From positions 1-24,055 of IMG/VR virus record IMGVR_UViG_3300044732_001271: a stretch of DNA of 24,055 bases. One strand, written 5' to 3'. Shown here piece after piece: positions 15,501 to 21,500 of this stretch. Source of the stretch: a virus. The translations under genes were made by a program, and so were the position numbers. A model generated the notes under the pieces. It was not told the DNA's origin and did not search any database. It was given only the letters and a program-made list of their open reading frames with translations. Each line of letters begins with the position of its first letter. The first letter of the stretch is position 1.

Positions 15501-18500
15501 CGTGGGCGGTTCTCGGTTTTGCGGAGGTCGGTTTCTTTGATGTTGTCGCGCTCCTTGACGCCTTCCCATGCGGCCACGAGATCCGCATAGTTGCTCGTGA
15601 CGTAGGCCAGCGCCTCCTTTGAGTCCTCGAAGGTCTTGAGTTTTCGATAGAGTGGATCACCCTTCTTGTTGATGCCCCACTTGCCAGTGCGTCCGCGCAC
15701 CTCGAACTGCATCTTAGCCTCTGCCTTGCCTTCTGAGACTTTGGCAACCACGGCCTCAAGAAGGGTGTCGAGATTGTCGGCCCGGACACGGCGACCATCC
15801 ACCTCTGCCTCTGCGTGCGGGGATGGAATTTTGGTCATGTTGCCCACACCTTCGCCATACCTGTAGGCATCTGGATAGTTGCGCACTTCGCCGATGCGGT
15901 CCCATTGCGTGCGGTCGATACCTTGCAGTAGTGCCACCTTGTCGGCCAGTGCTCCAAGGTTGTATTTCGTGCTTCGCAGCATGGAAATCATCTCAGGCAC
16001 ACCCTTTTCTGTGGCGTGGCGCATGAGTTCCTTGACCATCTTAACTTTGGCTACCCATGCGTTCAGTTTGTAGCCTTTCTGTGGCTTCGTTGGGATCACA
16101 CCACGCAGAGTCGTCGCGAAGGCCGCGAGTTCATCGTCTTCGATGCTGGCAATTTCCGACTTTGGCCAGATTTCCGAGAGCGTCTTGCCTGCAATCTCGT
16201 CGTCGCTGAGTTCTTCGTTGACGGTGGCAACCTTGTCTTTGCGAGCACCACCGAGTTTCGCGCCAAAGTCGGCAATCCCGGCCTCAGCCTTGGCAGGCTT
16301 AGCCCCGCCCTGCCCTTCGGGGGCTGGCGCTTGGGCAGGCTGGGCCGCCTCTTGGCCCGGCTGGGCGGGCGGGGCGGCTGCCGGGCTGGCTTGGCGGAGG
16401 TTTTGATAATACATCGTCCCACCTTCAGACACTACCTTCACCTCGTAGAGGGCGGCGTTTGGACCTTCGAGGGTTTGTAGTGCTAGGCCATCTTCTTTTT
16501 TGCGGCCAAGCTGGCGGTCGGTGCCACGCTCATACCATTTGCCGCCTTTGCGGTAGTAGGCTGGGCCAGATGGCATGACTTGGAAAATGCGTTTTTCATC
16601 CTGAATGCGTGCGTCTTCGCGTAGTGCATTCATCCTACTCTCCATCCTTTGCTTTTGCTCCGCCTCAAAACGAGCGATGTCTTGGCGCTTTTCCGCTGAC
16701 TCCTCAATGGTGAGCATGTGAGGCTTGCCTTCTTGGTCGATGTAGCCAAGCCGCTTCTCCCCCTGCCGGTCCATGTAAACCCATGGATCGCTTGGGAGCC
16801 TGTGAGTGGTGGTTTGTGGGCGGTCGTAGCCTAGCCCCTTTTTCAGAGCTTCGGCGGCTTCTGCTTTAGGGAGTTGCGCTAGAATCCTCTCTTGTTCCAG
16901 GGTGAGGTCCAGCAACAGTATCTCGTCACTGTCTTGGGCCGCAGCCCCAGAGGTGGAAGTTTCTGACTGGTCGCCGTCAGGTTGAAGTGTCTCAGGTTTG
17001 CGTTGAAGTTCGCTTCCCTCTCCTGCCACGTCAGGGGCGGGAGTGCTTGCCGCATTGCTACGGCCTTGGCCTTTAACTGGCTTTTGTTGCGTTGCATAAG
17101 TGGTGGCGGCTGCCGGGCTGGCCCATTTCTCCAGGCGGACGGCTAGCTCGTCGGCGTTCAACTGCCAGAACTTCGCGTCCATCTCCAAGGCTCGCCTCAT
17201 GCGGGCGGTGGCCTCGGCAATGTTGCGATTGTAGTTCTCGCCTGTCTGCTCGTAGGGTGCGGCGATCTCTAGCAACTCTTGGGGCGTCTTGCCTTTGTAA
17301 GGCGTGTCGTCTTGGGTGCGCAGGGCAACGGCCTTTGGCTCGGCTGGAGCCTCTGCCGTGACGGGCGGGGCCGGGCGGGCGGGTTGGGGCGAGTAGGCTG
17401 CCGCTCCGTTGATGCGCATGGGCATGAGCACGAACAGGGCGTTGCCTGCTCGGAGGGTGGCGGGACTCACGTCGTCTTGGATGCGTAGCTCAATCTGCTC
17501 GTGGCCGAGGTTGCGGGCTACGCGCAGGATGGTTTGGAAGTAGTCAGGGTTGTAGGCGGCAAGGATTTGGGCCTCGGGCTGGATGTTGTGGGCGTAGTCG
17601 CCTCGGTTGACATCGCTGGCGAATAAGCCAAGGCTGCCGTCGGGGTTGCGGTAGAGGGAGACGGCTTTGGAGGCTGTTCCTGTTTCGCCGGGCAAGTCTT
17701 TGATGACGGCGCGGGCTTGGCTCATCAGGCTGAACCAGCGGGCGGTGTCGAGGGTGTAGGGCGTGAAGGCTTTGTCATCGGGGATGATTGCCTCCATCGT
17801 TGGATTTTGTTCACCTTCGGGCCATGGCTGCGCATTACCTTTTTCGTCATAGACGATAGCCTCTTGGCCTTTACCTCCGCCATTTTCATGCTCTACACGC
17901 ACAGCAAAGCGGCCATTGGTTGCCCAAAGGTAAGCGCCTTCACCTTTTACTTTTTGCAAACCTTCGCCGCGTGTCGTGTCCGTGGACACCATCGGGAACA
18001 CCGCCGCCACCACGTCCGCCGTGGTCTTGGCCTTCTTGAGGGCTGGCACCGCTGTAGGGGCCTGGGCCGTGGGCTTGGCTGGCAGGTCGTCCTTGGCCTG
18101 CGAGACGGGGAACTTATCGGCCTTCTTCTGGAAGCGGTAGAGGGCTTCTTTCTCGTTCAGGATGGTGAACGTACCGTCGCCGGGCACTTCAATGGTGACG
18201 TAGCCAATCAGGCGCTCGGCATCTGCCTTGGCGGCGGCTAGTTCGCTTGCATACGTCTTGCGCTCCTCTTCGTTGAGGCTGTCCCAATTACGAAACTTGT
18301 CCTCAAGGTTGGTAATCGCGTCCTTCTGTTCCTGTGTCATGTCCGCCCGCTTTGGCGCGGCCTTCACGGCGGCAGCCACCTCGGCTAGTAGGAACTTCTT
18401 CTGCCCCTTGGCGGCGGCGGCATCGAACGGCGCGGCCTGCTTGGCTGGCTCAGGCATGGCGGCCTCTTCGGCTACGGCCTCGGCCTGGGCTGGCGTTACG

Positions 18501-21500
18501 GAGGCTGGGAGGGCCGGGACTTCTTCGGCAGTCTCTTCCTCTTTGATAAGCATTTGACTGTCGCCAAACGGAACGCCATTCAAAACCTGCTGGTCTGTGA
18601 GCTTGTTGACGCTGTAAAGCCCATAGAGTGAATCGCCGATTTTGAACAATCCTGGCAGAACCTTCGTTACGGGCGCATTGCCTCCATAGTAGGCGCGGAA
18701 CCACTTACTCACCATTTCAGCAGTGACGGGGACGTTTGCCTCTGCGGTGGTAGGCGCTTCTGGCGAGGTTGCTGGCGGCATTGTCGCCTTGAGGCGTGCA
18801 ATCAACTGAGGGGCTAAACTTTTGGCGGTGCCTTTGTAGTTCGGGTTAGCCAATAGGTCGATCAAGTAGCCTTTGGCGTCGTCGGATGCGGTTCCTGCCT
18901 TGAGGTCTTTGAGGGCTGCTGCTCGGCTGCCGTCTGAGTTCTCCGAGGCAAAGAATCTACTCAAGTCCGCCCAAAGCGTCTGGTCGGCCTTGGCAGCCAC
19001 GGGGGCTGGGCTGGCCTGATACACGGCCTGCCAGTCGGGCTTTTCTTCCAGTGTGGAGTCAAAGCCGGTCATCAGCCGCCAAAAGGCCCGGCTGTATTGG
19101 CGAAGCTGGCCGCCTGGGGCTAGCTTGTCGAGGCGGGCGGCTAGCTCGGCTGGCGTCTTCACGCCTGCGTCAACCAGCACAGAGGCCGCCTTCATCATGG
19201 CGTCTCGGCGGTCGCGTGGTAGGTCGGTTTGCTCTAGGCTGCCCTGCGGGGGAAGTCGGAGGCTTGCTTGATTGCTTGGCGGCAAGAACAGCCCAGTAAA
19301 GGCCTCTGCCAAGGCCTTGTCTGCCTCATCGGTTTGGCTGGCCTGGGCTGGCTCTGCCTGCGGGGCGGGCTGGGCTTGGGCTGAGGCGGCAGGCTTGGCG
19401 CTTTTGGCGTTGGCTGCCGTCATGGTCAGGATAGAATCTGCCGTGCCTTCCCATCGCTGCCAGTTGATGTCCTTGGGGCGCTTCCGGTTGTGGTTGCGCA
19501 CCATTTCGTGAGCGTCTGCAATGGCGATCTTCAACGCCTCGTCAATGTCTTTACCCTCGCGAACTGCCCGCTTCATGGACATGAGGGCATCGGCGGCAAT
19601 CCGGTCGTTGGCGTTTTCCGCACCAACGGCGATACCTTGCCCGCCTTCATAGGGGCGTGAACGCTCGTCATATCGGCGAATGGCGGCGTCAATGACTTTT
19701 AGCGCCTCGTCTTGGCTAGCCGGTGCCTGCGGGGCAGCCTCCGGCCCGGCCTGTATCTCCAGCCCGGCCTTGGCCTGGGCGGCGTTTGCCATGAGGGCGT
19801 CAATCACCTGGGGCTTGGTGGCTTTTTTATCCAACTCAATACCAGCCTTCTTGGCCTCGGCTTTGAGTGTGAAGATGTCGGAGGCCTCTAATTCCACGCG
19901 CATCTCTGCAACCTCGTCGGCGGGGAGTGCCGCTATTTGGTCGGCGTAGGCATCGCTCCCTTCAAAGATGTGTGTGTCGAGATACCCGCGAACGTCGCGC
20001 AGGGTTTGAAATTTGCGCGTGTGGGCACCGTCAATGACTTCGTACGCCCCCGGCTTACCTTGGACTGTAATGTTTGCGTCACCTTTTCTTGTGACGTGAG
20101 TGTTGCCAATAAGCGCCCATGGCTTTGGTGTTGCGTTGCGGATGCCATGGGACTCTCCATAAGCCATGGCTTCGTCTAGCGTTCTGAAACTGCGCCTAAG
20201 CTCGCGCTCTGATCGGCCATCGCCGTCTTTATCCACTCCCACCTCAAAGATAGATTGCCCTCTGTTTGTTGGGCGGATCTCCGAGATATAGAAAGCGGCT
20301 TTATCATCCTTCGTTTGGATTTCCAGCCCGGCTTTGGTGGCCATGTCGGCCACGATGGCCTGCACGGCGTCGGCCTCGGCCTCGATGCGGGCGGCCTCGG
20401 CTTTGTCGGTGACGAGCTTGGCGATGTCGCGGAGCTGGGCCACGAAGTCGCGGAGCAGGGCCATGAGGCGGTCGCGGAAGGCCGGGTCTTGGCTGGCCTC
20501 GATCTCGGCTTGGTTGCTGATCTTGCCGCGTAGGCGGGCTTCGACTAGCTGGGCGAACCATTCGTGGGCGGCGGCGAACTCTTTGCCTGCTGTGCCCTCC
20601 TGCTGGAAGTCGGTTAGCCCGCTGTCGGCGAGGTAAAGGGCCTTGCTGGCGGCTTTAGCCTCGGGGGTGAGGAGATTGTAAAGGCCGATGATCTTGGCTC
20701 CGTCCATGTTGCCGATGGCGGCCTTGTGGATGAACTCATGGAGAATGAACACGTCCATAGCCTCGCGGCCTGCCTCGGTGGTGGCGTGCTTGGCGGTGAG
20801 GCGGTTGATGAGCTTTTCTGGGTTGATGAAGAGGATACTCCCCTTTCTGCCCACTGGCTTTACCTCAAGCTCGCCGCTCTTTGCGCGCAGATCCTTGGCG
20901 TAAACGTCAAAGTCCACGGCCCCCGCCATGGCCTTGAGCCGTGCCCGCAGGCGCTTGGCGAGGTCGAGCTTGCGGGCGGCGAGGTCTTTGGCGGCCTTGC
21001 TGGGCTTGCCCACCAGAGCCTTGCGCACCTCGGCCTCATACTCGGCTAGGGCGGCCTCTGCCCGGCCCTCTGGCGTGGCTGGGCGGGGCGGCTGGGCGGG
21101 CTGGGCCTGTCTTTTCGTGCGGATGGCCTGCCAGTATGTAGGCTGCACCATTTTGTTGGCTTCCACATTTGCAGCGGCGGCTTCAAATGTCTCATCGCTA
21201 GCGATACGTCTATTAGCTACCTCATTGGCAATACGGCCCTCAGAAGGCAAGCCTGCCGATTGTTTCAGTATCTCGGCTAACCTTTCGGGCGAGTCCGTGC
21301 GGCGGGCCTCACGCTCAAGAAGCTCGCTCTTTTGGTAATCTGATTCGGTCCAGTCTGCCGCCTCCGCCTCCGCCTGCCCGGCTGGCTGGCTGGCTGGGGC
21401 CGGGCTGGGGGCGGCCTCGTTGGCACGAATAATGCGACCGCCTTCCTCTAATTCTGGGGCGTAGTCTCCTAATTTGTAAGGGCCTTCAATGACTCCATCA

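Noticed and set aside
14612-15622. Plus-strand reading frame of 336 codons
   Set aside because: It lies opposite the LPD1 region, whose minus-strand protein has strong family motifs. The plus frame has no recognisable domain, and its openness is explained by the GC-rich, conserved coding strand.
15857-18040. Clamp-to-LPD5 border as a gene fusion by frameshift or assembly error
   Set aside because: The frame is uninterrupted through a low-complexity linker with consistent codon use, so a true single chain is the simplest reading.
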